This document shows positions 1 to 7,277 of a stretch of DNA of 18,592 bases, piece by piece (within the stretch, counting starts at the first letter, position 1; each line of letters starts with the position of its first letter). This DNA is from an uncultured Sphingomonadales bacterium. GTDB lineage: Bacteria > Pseudomonadota > Alphaproteobacteria > Sphingomonadales > Sphingomonadaceae. The DNA lies in contig CALCBC010000046.1 of NCBI GenBank assembly GCA_937898525.1, forward strand, positions 1 through 18,592, read 5' to 3'. The translations under genes and the position numbers were made by a program. The notes below the pieces were generated by a model. It ran no database searches, was not told the origin of the DNA, and saw only the letters and a list, made by a program, of their open reading frames with translations.

Positions 1-1639
1 GGGACTGTCCCTCCCCGAGCTCCGCCCGCGGCAAGGACCGCCCGCGGATCAGGTCAGCCGCCTTCTCGCCGATCATGATGCACGTGAGGTTGGTATTCCC
101 GCCCGGCACGGTCGGCATCACCGAGGCATCGGCCACGCGCAGCCCTTCCACGCCGATCACGCGCAGCTCGGGATCGACCACCGAGCGTTCGCCCATGCCC
201 ATCGCGCAAGTGCTCGTCGGGTGCTGCGCGACATAGCAGGTCGCGCGGATGAACGCGTCGAGCTCGTCGTCATCGTCGATCTCGACCCCCGGGGTCTTCT
301 CGCCGGCGATCAGGTCGGCCATCGGCCGGGTATTGTAGATCGCCCGGGTGGTGCGGAACGCGCGGCGCATCTGCTCGCGGTCGGCCTCCTCGGCGAGCAC
401 GTTGAGCGTGACCGCGGCGACCTCGCGTGGGTCTGCGCTCCTGAGCTCGACCCAGCCGCGACTCTCTGGATGGAGCTGGACCACGCCGGCCCAGAACACG
501 TGCTCCTGCTCCTTGCGCAGCAACGGTCCCCACGGCGCCGCGTCGAAGCGGATCGGGTTGACCATGACCTGCAGGTCGGGCCGGTCGAGATGCGGCGCGG
601 TGCGCACGACGATATTGCACGAGTTGACCTGCGTCGCCATCGTCCCGCGGCCCGTCAGCAGCCAGCGCAGCGAATTGAGCGCGATCCGGTCCCAGCGCAG
701 CTGGTTGAGGAAGGTGACCTTGTCTTTGGCCCAGAACTCGAGGCTGGCGCACGGATGCTCCTGCAGGTTGCGGCCGACGCCGGGACTGTCGTGAACGACC
801 GGGATGCCGTGGTCCTTGAGATGCCCGGCCGGGCCGATGCCGCTGAGCAGCAGGAGGTGCGGCGAATTGTAGGCGCCGCCCGAGACGATCACCTCGCGCC
901 GCGCGCGGATCACCTTCGGCTCGCCGCCGTGATCCACCTCGACGCCGACGCAGCGCTTGCCCTCGAATACCAGCCGGCGGACCAGCACGCCCGAGCGCAC
1001 GTCGAGGTTCTGCCGGCCCATCGCCGGCTTCAGGTAGGCGGTTGCCGCGCTGACCCGTCGGCCGCGGCCGTCGACGGTCTGCTCGCCACGGGCGAAGCCT
1101 TCGGGGCGCTCACCGGCGAGGTCGTCGGTGGTCGCGAAGCCGGCCGCCTCGGCGGTCGCCATCATCTCCTCGTGGAGCAGGTAGGGCGAATCGATCGGCC
1201 GCACCTTCACCGGGCCGCCGGTGCCGTGATAGGGGCTCTCGCCGCGCCACGAGTCCTCGAGCTTGCGGAAGTACGGCAGCACGTCGGCATAGGACCAGCC
1301 ACTCGCGCCCATCTGCGCCCACTGGTCGTAGTCGAGCGGGTGCCCGCGCATCGCGAACATGCCGTTGATCGAGCCCGATCCGCCGATCACCTTGCCGCGC
1401 GGCAGCGGCATGCGCCGCCCGTCGAGATGCGGTTCTGGCTCGGTCCAGTAGGGCCAGTTGAACCGGGGATCGGGCATCGCCTTGAGGAAGGCGAGCGGCA
1501 TCTTGAGGTAAAGGTGGTTGTCCGGCCCGCCGGCCTCGAGCATCAGCACCCGGTTCGCCGGATCCTCGCTCAGCCGCGCGGCAACCACGCAGCCGGAGCT
1601 GCCGGCGCCGACGACGATGTAATCGAAACTTTCAGTCAC
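1..1639 (-). CDS. GMC-family FAD-dependent oxidoreductase (choline dehydrogenase-like), C-terminus cut by window edge
   Basis: I read this frame by hand from a GTG start at 1639 to the window edge: 546 codons with no stop, so only the last few residues can be missing (family length about 530-560). The FAD-binding motif GAGSSG is at residues 11-16 and LMLEAGG follows about 20 residues later. Further GMC signatures are GSGSINGMFAMRGHP and SGGAYNSPHLLLLSG. The catalytic pair is visible near the end: His473 in QHPTSTCAMG and the Asn of GGNTN (515/517). The family oxidises alcohols to aldehydes using FAD. No export signal is visible, so it is probably cytoplasmic. The substrate cannot be read from the sequence; an aromatic or aliphatic alcohol fits the island. 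It is divergent from the lipoprotein gene, 125 bases away, with a palindrome between. Upstream GGGGTGGA is a fair ribosome site for the GTG start. Confidence 0.95.
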   Translation of the reverse strand, partial: MTESFDYIVVGAGSSGCVVAARLSEDPANRVLMLEAGGPDNHLYLKMPLAFLKAMPDPRFNWPYWTEPEPHLDGRRMPLPRGKVIGGSGSINGMFAMRGHPLDYDQWAQMGASGWSYADVLPYFRKLEDSWRGESPYHGTGGPVKVRPIDSPYLLHEEMMATAEAAGFATTDDLAGERPEGFARGEQTVDGRGRRVSAATAYLKPAMGRQNLDVRSGVLVRRLVFEGKRCVGVEVDHGGEPKVIRARREVIVSGGAYNSPHLLLLSGIGPAGHLKDHGIPVVHDSPGVGRNLQEHPCASLEFWAKDKVTFLNQLRWDRIALNSLRWLLTGRGTMATQVNSCNIVVRTAPHLDRPDLQVMVNPIRFDAAPWGPLLRKEQEHVFWAGVVQLHPESRGWVELRSADPREVAAVTLNVLAEEADREQMRRAFRTTRAIYNTRPMADLIAGEKTPGVEIDDDDELDAFIRATCYVAQHPTSTCAMGMGERSVVDPELRVIGVEGLRVADASVMPTVPGGNTNLTCIMIGEKAADLIRGRSLPRAELGEGQS

Positions 1640-1690
1640 CCGTCCACCCCGCCCGCTCTTCGTCTTCGCCCGTCCGGGCGCGCCCAAGGC

Positions 1691-1718
1691 TTGCCGTGTT
1701 GCTAACGGTCGTTAGGAT
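1691..1718 (+). promoter_or_regulatory. Candidate sigma70 promoter for the lipoprotein gene
   Basis: TTGCCG (1691-1696), a 16-base spacer and TAGGAT (1713-1718), 46 bases before the lipoprotein start. The palindrome at 1702-1715 lies in the spacer and touches the -10 box, which is the usual place for a repressor. The call rests on consensus match only. Confidence 0.35.
1702..1715. promoter_or_regulatory. TetR-type operator-like palindrome CTAACG-GT-CGTTAG
   Basis: Perfect 6-bp arms around a 2-base centre, lying between the divergent GMC oxidoreductase (start at 1639) and lipoprotein (start at 1765). The form TAACG-NN-CGTTA is common for TetR-family operators. No TetR-family gene is present in the window, so the regulator, if any, is encoded elsewhere. 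Confidence 0.5.
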
Positions 1719-1764
1719 GGCTGGCAAGGCGAGCCGGGACTCGCTCGGGACAAGGGAGAGGACG

Positions 1765-2769
1765 ATGCGGAAGCTGGCGGTTGGGCTGCTGTCGGTCGCG
1801 CTGGCAGCGTGCAGCGCTGCCAGCGAGCAGGGCCCGGCGTGCGATCGCGCCTGCCTGATCGAGCTGACCGACAAGTACGTCGCGGGGATCGAGGGCAAGT
1901 CGGTCGAGGGCATTCCGTTCTCCGACGAGGTCGTGATCGTCGAGAACCTGCAGCGCATCCGCCCCGGCGAGGGCCTGTGGGCCGACGTCACCGGAAAGGG
2001 TACCGACTTCAGCATCGTCGTCCCCGACGAACAGCGCCAGACCGCGGGCTGGCTCGGCATGGTCGAGCGCGACGGCAAGCCGACGATCGTCGCGGTCCGG
2101 CTCAAGCTCGATCCCCGCGGCAGCATCGTCGAAGCCGAGCACCTCTACGCGGCGATCGACACCTCGACCCCGCTCGGCGAATCGCAGATGGCCAACCTCC
2201 AGACCGTCCGTCCCGGCCTGCTGGCCGAAGTGCCGGAAACCAGCCGCAAGACGAGCGACGAGCTGATCGCGATCGGCGCGACCTACTACCCGGCGCTCGA
2301 CGACAACGATGGCAGCCTGATGCCCTTCGCCGAGGACTGCGAGCGGCACGAGAACGGCATGGTCACCGCCGGCCCCGGACCGCGCGTCGGCCCGGGCCCC
2401 AACAACAACACCGCGCCGATCGCGCGCGACTGCAAGGGCCAGCTCGACAGCAATGCGATGGCCTACATCACCTCGATCGACAACCGGCGGGTCTTCGCAG
2501 CCGACCCGGTGACCGGCCTCGTCATGGGCCTCAGCCACTTCCGCCACCCGATGGACTTCGAGCCCTACGAGGTCACCGCGCTCGACGGCTCGAAAATCCT
2601 TTACGACAAGAGCCGGTTTCCGTTCGAGCCGTTTGATCTCCCGGCCGCGCACATCTTCAAGGTCGGTGCCGACGGGAAGGTCCACGAGATCGAAGCGATG
2701 GGCTTCCAGGCGCCGCTGAACTCCCCGACCGGATGGGAAGGAACGGGCGAGGGAGCCGCAGGCGAATGA
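1765..2769 (+). CDS. Predicted lipoprotein of unknown function (paralogue of the protein at 12417-13280)
   Basis: 334 residues. I chose the ATG at 1765 because it follows GGGAGAGGA and begins a clean lipoprotein signal: MRK, a hydrophobic stretch, then LAAC with the lipidated Cys at residue 16. The mature protein would be tethered in the periplasm, to the inner or outer membrane. Two blocks, GEGLWA (68-73) and FAEDCERHENG (188-198), recur in the cytoplasmic-looking protein at 12417-13280. The segments between them also align, ending in a strand-rich region around YITSIDNRRVFAADPVTG. The fold may be NTF2-like or DUF8021-like, but this is from memory and unconfirmed. Its stop overlaps the next start (ATGA), so it is coupled to the SnoaL-like gene. 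I infer a role in handling the island's substrate at the cell surface; no catalytic residues can be assigned. Confidence 0.9.
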   Translation: MRKLAVGLLSVALAACSAASEQGPACDRACLIELTDKYVAGIEGKSVEGIPFSDEVVIVENLQRIRPGEGLWADVTGKGTDFSIVVPDEQRQTAGWLGMVERDGKPTIVAVRLKLDPRGSIVEAEHLYAAIDTSTPLGESQMANLQTVRPGLLAEVPETSRKTSDELIAIGATYYPALDDNDGSLMPFAEDCERHENGMVTAGPGPRVGPGPNNNTAPIARDCKGQLDSNAMAYITSIDNRRVFAADPVTGLVMGLSHFRHPMDFEPYEVTALDGSKILYDKSRFPFEPFDLPAAHIFKVGADGKVHEIEAMGFQAPLNSPTGWEGTGEGAAGE

Positions 2770-3161
2770 CCCGCGAGGACTACGACCGCTACGTCGCCGC
2801 GTTCAACGCGCGCGACTACGACGCGGTGTTCGATTTCTATGCCGCGAACCCGCGCATGGCCTTCTTCGGCATCGAGATCACCACCCGCGAGCAGCTGCGC
2901 GACTTCTATACCTTCCTCCACGCCCACGTGAACGAGACGGTCACCGTCGAGCGGTTTGCCTCGAGCGAGGACCTCGCTGCGGTCGAGGCGCTGGTGCGCA
3001 TCGAGGCTTTCGTCGACCTCACTCGCGAAGCACTCGACGCGCGCGGCATGCAGCAGTTCTTTCCGATCGCCAGAGGCGCGGTGCAGGAGATGCGGCAGTA
3101 CATTCACTACCATCTGAGGGATGGTAAGATCGCCAGCGTCGGCTGCGCGCTGGTCGGCTAG
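2766..3161 (+). CDS. SnoaL/NTF2-like fold protein
   Basis: 131 residues, starting in the ATGA overlap with the lipoprotein gene. The N-terminus MTREDYDRYVAAFNARDYDA is a textbook start of the SnoaL/NTF2-like fold: a helix, then an [A/N]-R-D-[Y/W]-D turn and the next helix FDFYAANPRMAF. Length and the closing strands (QEMRQYIHYHLRDGKIASV) match the family. Members act as small isomerases, cyclases, dehydratases or lyases, or merely bind ligand. Some NTF2-fold proteins of sphingomonads release formaldehyde from lignin-derived dimers. Such a role would suit the THF genes nearby, but nothing in the sequence proves it. No signal peptide is visible. It is probably cotranscribed with the lipoprotein and followed by a hairpin terminator. 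Confidence 0.88.
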   Translation: MTREDYDRYVAAFNARDYDAVFDFYAANPRMAFFGIEITTREQLRDFYTFLHAHVNETVTVERFASSEDLAAVEALVRIEAFVDLTREALDARGMQQFFPIARGAVQEMRQYIHYHLRDGKIASVGCALVG

Positions 3162-3167
3162 CCCGCC

Positions 3168-3214
3168 GCGAAACTGCGCAGGGGAGCCGGCCCCCTGATC
3201 CAGCAGTTTTTCGC
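3168..3214 (+). terminator. Nested stem-loop with T tract after the lipoprotein-SnoaL pair
   Basis: Inner arms CAGGGG (3179-3184) and CCCCTG (3192-3197). Outer arms GCGAAACTGC (3168-3177) and GCAGTTTTTCGC (3203-3214), with two extra T in the second arm. A T5 run lies 10 bases after the inner stem. It starts 6 bases after the SnoaL stop codon and separates that unit from the metE-like gene. Confidence 0.45.
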
Positions 3215-3216
3215 AC

Positions 3217-3245
3217 TTGCGGTAATTTCGCATATCTGAAATAAC
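3217..3245 (+). promoter_or_regulatory. Candidate promoter of the metE-like/iclR unit
   Basis: TTGCGG (3217-3222), a 17-base spacer and AATAAC (3240-3245). If real, transcription would start at about 3251-3253, at or next to the ATG of the metE-like gene, giving a leaderless or nearly leaderless message. That agrees with the lack of a ribosome site before 3253. The IclR-operator candidate fills the spacer and reaches the -10 box. Confidence 0.3.
3225..3242. promoter_or_regulatory. Putative IclR-family operator, copy 1
   Basis: 18-bp imperfect palindrome ATTTCGCATATCTGAAAT; 14 of 18 positions pair. It shares 13 of 18 positions with the site at 8039-8056, giving the pattern TTTCG-NN-TATC-Y-GAAA. 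It lies just upstream of the operon that contains the iclR gene, as expected for autoregulation. Confidence 0.6.
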
Positions 3246-3252
3246 GCTGGAC

Positions 3253-4377
3253 ATGATCCGGACCACGCATGTCGGCAGTCTCCCGCGCGGCCCCGAGCTG
3301 GTGCCGCTCCTGCTCGCCCGCGACAAGGGCGAGCCCTACGACGCCGGGGAATTCGACCGCCTGGTTCAGGCCGCGGTCGACGAGGCCGTGCGCAGGCAGG
3401 TCGAGGCCGGCGTCAGCGTGGTCAGCGACGGCGAGCTCGGCAAGGTCGGCTACTCGACCTACGTGGTCGAGCGCCTGTCGGGCTTCGGCGGGCACAGCCC
3501 GCGCAAGCCGGCGCTCGACCTCGCCCAGGTACCCGAGCTGGCGAAGAAGCTCAGTCACATCATGGGCTCGCAGGAGTTCACCCGCGCTTCGGCCATCGCC
3601 AGGGTCGAGCTGGTCAACCTGCAGCCGCTCCACGACGACATCCGCCGCTTCCGCACCGCGCTCGAGCGGCATGGGAAAGGCGTCGCCGCCTTCATGAACG
3701 CGGCCAGCCCGGGCTTGATCACGGCGTTCCAGCCGAACCGGTTCTACCCGAGCCACGAAGCCTACCTTGCCGATCTCGTCGAGGCGATGCGGCCCGAGTA
3801 CGAGGCGATCGCCGCCGCCGGGTTCCAGCTCCAGCTCGACTGCCCGGATCTCGCGATGAGCCGCCACACAGGCTACCAGGATCTGAGCGAGGCCGAATTT
3901 CTGAAGACGATCGCAGCCAACGTCGATGCGCTCAACGCCGCCACCGCGAACATAGCCCCCGAGGCGATGCGGATGCACGTGTGCTGGGGCAACTACGAAG
4001 GCCCGCACGACTTCGACATCCCGCTCGAAAGGATCATCGACATCGTGCTCCGTGCGCGCCCGGCAACGATCCTGTTCGAGGCCGCCAATCCGCGCCACGA
4101 GCACGAGTGGATCGTCTGGAAGGCGGCCGACACGGCCGGCAAGGTGCTCGCCCCCGGCCTCGTCGACACCTGCTCGAACTACATCGAGACTCCCGAGCTC
4201 ATCGCCCAGCGGATCGAGCGCTTTGCCGCTTTCGTCGGCAAGGACCGCGTGATCGCCAGCACCGATTGTGGCTTCGGCACCTTTGCCGGCTATGGCAAGA
4301 TCGACCCGGCGGTGGCGTGGAAGAAGCTCGCCGCGCTGCGCGAGGGGGCGGATATCGCGGACAGGAGGATCGGCTGA
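3253..4377 (+). CDS. Single-domain cobalamin-independent methionine synthase (MetE C-terminal) family methyltransferase
   Basis: 374 residues, about half of full MetE (about 750), matching only its catalytic C-terminal barrel. The start MIRTTHVGSLPRGPEL is characteristic. Zinc ligands of the family are all present: His242 and Cys244 in MHVCWG, Glu276 in LFEAANP and Cys339 in STDCGFGTF. Such proteins move a methyl or alkyl group to a zinc-bound thiol. Candidates here are 5-methyl-THF to homocysteine, which would recycle the methyl-THF made by the LigM-like enzyme, or another donor or thiol. Epoxyalkane:coenzyme M transferase belongs to the same fold and size class, so methionine synthesis is not certain. 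The stop codon overlaps the iclR start (TGATG). Upstream lies a palindrome but no clear ribosome site, so translation may be leaderless. Confidence 0.9.
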   Translation: MIRTTHVGSLPRGPELVPLLLARDKGEPYDAGEFDRLVQAAVDEAVRRQVEAGVSVVSDGELGKVGYSTYVVERLSGFGGHSPRKPALDLAQVPELAKKLSHIMGSQEFTRASAIARVELVNLQPLHDDIRRFRTALERHGKGVAAFMNAASPGLITAFQPNRFYPSHEAYLADLVEAMRPEYEAIAAAGFQLQLDCPDLAMSRHTGYQDLSEAEFLKTIAANVDALNAATANIAPEAMRMHVCWGNYEGPHDFDIPLERIIDIVLRARPATILFEAANPRHEHEWIVWKAADTAGKVLAPGLVDTCSNYIETPELIAQRIERFAAFVGKDRVIASTDCGFGTFAGYGKIDPAVAWKKLAALREGADIADRRIG

Positions 4378-5126
4378 TGGCGGACGGGGCCCAATCGAGC
4401 CAGGTCAAGTCGGCGACCCGCACGCTCGACATCATCGAGTACGTCGTCGCGCACGACCGGCCGATGGTCGCGCAGGAAATCGCCCTCGCGCTCGGCATCC
4501 CGGTATCGAGCCTGTCGTACCTGCTCGGCACGCTGGTCGACCGCGGCTACCTGGTCCGCGAAGGGCGCCGCTACTCGGCCGGGCCCGGCCTCCAGCGCCT
4601 GCAGGCGCGCGACGGGGCGTTCACCCTCGCCGAGCGCACCGCGCCGCTGGTGCGCACGCTGCGCGTCCAGCTCAACGAGACCGCCAGCTTCTTCGTCCGC
4701 CACGAGTGGGACGTCGAGGCACTGGTCACCGAATCGAGCGAGCAGGCGCTGCGCTACGCAGTGCCGACGGGCAACCGCCTGCCGATGCACGCGCTCGCCT
4801 CGGGCAAGGCGATGCTCGCCGCGCTGCCCGAGAGCGAACTCGACCGCTACTTCGCCGAAACCGAGCGGCTGCGCTTCACGCCCTCGACGGTCATCTCCGA
4901 GAAGGCCCTGCGCAAGGAAATCGCCCAGGTCCGCGCCGACGGCTACGCCTTCACCGACGAGGAATTCAGCCTCGGCATCGCCGGCATCGGCCGGCTGGCG
5001 ACGATCGCCGGCGAGCCGATCGGCGCGTTCTCGGTCGCGATCCCCAAGGCCCGGTTCGACGAGGCGGTGAAGGGCCGCGCGATCGACCTGCTCGAGCGGA
5101 CGACGGGGCTGCTCGAAAGCGCCTAG
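4377..5126 (+). CDS. IclR-family transcriptional regulator
   Basis: 249 residues. It starts in a TGATG overlap with the metE-like gene, with AGGAGG 8 bases before the ATG. The N-terminal winged helix-turn-helix covers about residues 10-75 (SATRTLDIIEYV, then VAQEIALALGIPVSSLSYLL and GYLVREGRRYSAGPGL). The rest is the effector-binding domain, with the typical HALASGKAMLAALPESEL and DGYAFTDEEFSLGIAGIGRLA blocks. IclR proteins often control aromatic and one-carbon catabolic operons through short palindromes and respond to a pathway compound. The best candidate sites are the matching palindromes at 3225-3242 (its own operon) and 8039-8056 (between the O-demethylase and MetF-FolD units). Whether it activates or represses cannot be read. 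Its stop shares a CTAG with the stop of the convergent gene. Confidence 0.95.
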   Translation: MADGAQSSQVKSATRTLDIIEYVVAHDRPMVAQEIALALGIPVSSLSYLLGTLVDRGYLVREGRRYSAGPGLQRLQARDGAFTLAERTAPLVRTLRVQLNETASFFVRHEWDVEALVTESSEQALRYAVPTGNRLPMHALASGKAMLAALPESELDRYFAETERLRFTPSTVISEKALRKEIAQVRADGYAFTDEEFSLGIAGIGRLATIAGEPIGAFSVAIPKARFDEAVKGRAIDLLERTTGLLESA

Positions 5127-5725
5127 CGGCCGATCATCGCGGGCCGTTCCTGCGGTGGGGGCTCGGCCGGTTCGCGGCGCGGCGTGACGACCGACTGCGG
5201 CAGCGAGAAGGTCACCAGCGGCCCGGGGCTGACGCCTTCGCGCCGGTAGACGCTCCCCGGCGTCCAGGGACCCGGCAGCGTGTCGGCTTCGACCCGCTCG
5301 AGCTCGAACGGCGCGAGCCCGGTCTCCGCGTAGATCACTTCGGCACGGTCGGGTCCGACAAGCCGGAAACGGAACACGTCGGGCACGGCTCCGGGCCGGG
5401 CATCGCCGAACGTCAGTTCGGCCCAGTCGCCGAGCGCGCGCCCGCGCAGCGCGGTCTGCTCGACCGGCGGGCCGACGATGTCGCGGAACATCGCCCCGTC
5501 GGTCGCGAACGCGCGCGGCTTGATCCAGCTGCCGGTCCAGCCGTCGCCGGACTTTTCGAGATCGAACCGGAACACCACTGTTCCCTCGATCCGCAGCGCC
5601 CATGAACCCGCCAGCATCTCGGCGGCAAAGGTCGCCGGGCGGGCGACCGGCGCCGCGTCGCCCGCGGATTGCGCGCCGGCCGGAAAAGGCAGCACCAGCG
5701 CAAGGGCCAGGATCAGTCGCTTCAT
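5123..5725 (-). CDS. Exported protein of unknown function
   Basis: 200 residues from the ATG at 5725; a GTG directly before it (5728) would add one residue. The N-terminus MKRLILALALVLPFPAGAQS is a clear Sec signal peptide, probably cut after AGA, so the mature protein is periplasmic or secreted. The mature part begins with a strand-rich domain (LAGSWALRIEG, VFRFDLEKSGDGWTGSW) that resembles small beta-barrel or lipocalin-like folds. It ends in a Pro/Arg-rich tail. I do not recognise a family. No strong ribosome site is visible. It lies downstream of the ligM unit on the same strand, beyond the terminator at 5783-5818, and so is probably transcribed separately. Its stop overlaps that of iclR on the other strand. 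Confidence 0.8.
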   Translation of the reverse strand: MKRLILALALVLPFPAGAQSAGDAAPVARPATFAAEMLAGSWALRIEGTVVFRFDLEKSGDGWTGSWIKPRAFATDGAMFRDIVGPPVEQTALRGRALGDWAELTFGDARPGAVPDVFRFRLVGPDRAEVIYAETGLAPFELERVEADTLPGPWTPGSVYRREGVSPGPLVTFSLPQSVVTPRREPAEPPPQERPAMIGR

Positions 5726-5782
5726 CACGACCCGACCGTAACGCGCAAGCGCCGGACAAGGAACACGGTTGTTGCCGGAACG

Positions 5783-5818
5783 AAAAGAGGGGCGGCCTCC
5801 TCGCGGCGGCCGCCCCTC
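5783..5818 (-). terminator. Intrinsic terminator of the hydrolase-ligM operon
   Basis: Perfect 11-bp GC-rich stem: arms GAGGGGCGGCC at 5787-5797 and GGCCGCCCCTC at 5808-5818, with a 10-base loop. Read on the minus strand it is followed by TTTT (5786-5783). It lies 23 bases beyond the ligM-like stop. A GTTTT on the other side (5821-5825) could give some termination in the plus direction too. Confidence 0.85.
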
Positions 5819-5840
5819 CCGTTTTCCGGTCGCGAAACGC

Positions 5841-7277
5841 TTACGCGTCGACCAGCGTATTCACGCCGACGCCGGTCTGGCGCCACGAGTCTGCGTAGTT
5901 GTTGCGGGCGACCTCCGAGTACGGGACCGGCGAGACGATCGCCTTGATCTCGGTCTGCACGTGCGGCTCGACGGTCGGCTTCTTCGTGCCGCCGTTGGGC
6001 TCGCCCCACACCAGCGTCACTTCCTTGCCGAACTCGACGTAGTCGGGATCGATCATCGCCAGGCTGAGCATCGCACCCTCGTTCGACGAGTAGCCGATCC
6101 AGGTCGACACGCCGATCACCTTGCCGTCGCACTTGACCTCGTCGAACGGGTGCATCGCGTAGACCGCGCTCGGGAACTCGAAGTACTTGGCGCGCTCGCC
6201 CTTGGTGAACAGCGAGCTCATCACGCGCTGAACGTCCTGCGGGTCGAGCGCCAGCGTGACCTTCTGCTTGTGCTTTTCGTTCGCCATCCGCTCGAGCGCC
6301 TCACGGCCGATGAACTCGTGGTCGAACTTGACGATGTGTCCGTAGCCGATGTCCCACGGGGTCAGGTAGTAGCCCTCGATGCTGTCGGGGACGTACGACC
6401 CGCCGATCGAGCACATGCCGGCATACGACTTGCCCGAAGCCCAGGCACGGAAGTCCTTCATCATCTGGCTGTCGCCGGTGTAGAACGCGGGCAGCGGGCT
6501 CGGCAGCCAGCCCGATTCCAGCGTGTTCGACGAGTAGGCGCGGCCGCCGACGAGCTCGAGGCCGAAGTCCTTGCCCGCCTCGACCAGCGTCGAGTGGACC
6601 GCCTGGTAGTCTTCCCACGGTCCGAACAGCTCGTAGCCCGGCTGCCCGGCCATGCCGTGGCGCAACGCGATCACGTCCTTGCCGGCAATGTCGATGTGCG
6701 CCATGTTGAAGAACTTGAGCTCGGGCGGAGCCTTGCCCATCGCCTTCTCGAGGACCTTCATCGCGTTCGGCCCCTGGAGCTGGAAGCGGTAGTTCTTGCG
6801 CTTGCCGTCGGTGCGCAGCGCGGTGCGCTCGTCACGCTCGACCGTGACGTCCCACTTGCCGCCGCCGGGCTTGGTGTACTGCGCGTGGAACTCGACCCAC
6901 TCGATCGCCGGTGCGCGGCCGACCAGGCTGAACTCGTTCTCGGCAAGGTAGAACAGGATCACGTCGCCGATCACGTAGCCGTCCGGGGTCACCGGCACGT
7001 ACTGCTTGGCCTTGTTGACCGTGAAGTTCTTGAAGCTGTTGATCGCGGTATACTCGAGCAGCGCGAAGGCGTCGGGGCCGCGCACGTAGAGCTCGACCAT
7101 GTGGTAGCTCTGGTTGAAGAGCACCGCGGTCTTGGCCCAGGCGCGCTGTTCGTTGCGCCAGTTCGAGTATTCGGCCGGAACGCCCGGATAGACGTTCGGG
7201 CCGACCTGCTGATTGCGCAGGAAGTCGACCAGGTCGGCTTGCGCGTCCAGCTTCTGCTGCAGGGTCTGTTCAGTCAT
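5841..7277 (-). CDS. ligM: Tetrahydrofolate-dependent aryl O-demethylase, LigM family (GcvT/aminomethyltransferase fold)
   Basis: 478 residues (LigM of Sphingobium SYK-6: 471). From memory, the protein lines up with LigM nearly end to end: SNWR, NKAKQYVPVTP, FYLAE-EF, GRAPA, NTLESGW-PSPLPA-YTG, VKFDH-FIGREALE, and near the end GGT followed by TVEPH. Tyr248 (RAYSSNTLES) falls where LigM has its catalytic Tyr247. His59, Arg121 and Glu216 also sit at positions I recall as active-site residues. LigM moves the O-methyl of vanillate or 3-O-methylgallate to THF, giving a catechol and 5-methyl-THF in the cytoplasm. Identity looks like little more than half and there is an insertion at 134-163, so the substrate here may differ. 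Start: ATG after AGGAGAGG, in an ATGA overlap with the hydrolase gene. MetF and FolD lie across the shared promoter. Other GcvT-fold demethylases are possible but fit less well. Confidence 0.88.
   Translation of the reverse strand: MTEQTLQQKLDAQADLVDFLRNQQVGPNVYPGVPAEYSNWRNEQRAWAKTAVLFNQSYHMVELYVRGPDAFALLEYTAINSFKNFTVNKAKQYVPVTPDGYVIGDVILFYLAENEFSLVGRAPAIEWVEFHAQYTKPGGGKWDVTVERDERTALRTDGKRKNYRFQLQGPNAMKVLEKAMGKAPPELKFFNMAHIDIAGKDVIALRHGMAGQPGYELFGPWEDYQAVHSTLVEAGKDFGLELVGGRAYSSNTLESGWLPSPLPAFYTGDSQMMKDFRAWASGKSYAGMCSIGGSYVPDSIEGYYLTPWDIGYGHIVKFDHEFIGREALERMANEKHKQKVTLALDPQDVQRVMSSLFTKGERAKYFEFPSAVYAMHPFDEVKCDGKVIGVSTWIGYSSNEGAMLSLAMIDPDYVEFGKEVTLVWGEPNGGTKKPTVEPHVQTEIKAIVSPVPYSEVARNNYADSWRQTGVGVNTLVDA

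Noticed and set aside
221..1705. A 494-codon plus-strand open frame
   Set aside because: It is antisense to the GMC oxidoreductase, whose frame carries all family motifs; the plus-strand product is Arg/His/Asp-rich with no recognisable domain. High-GC DNA gives such shadows.
5822..5837. TTTC-N7-GAAA near the ligM terminator as a third IclR site
   Set aside because: It shares the outer arms only, lacks the TATC core, and lies at the 3' end of an operon rather than near a promoter.
5841..7277. Assignment of the demethylase as DMSP demethylase DmdA or GcvT
   Set aside because: Length (478), the GRAPA, NTLESGW and TVEPH blocks and the neighbouring metF point to LigM; DmdA and GcvT are about 100 residues shorter.
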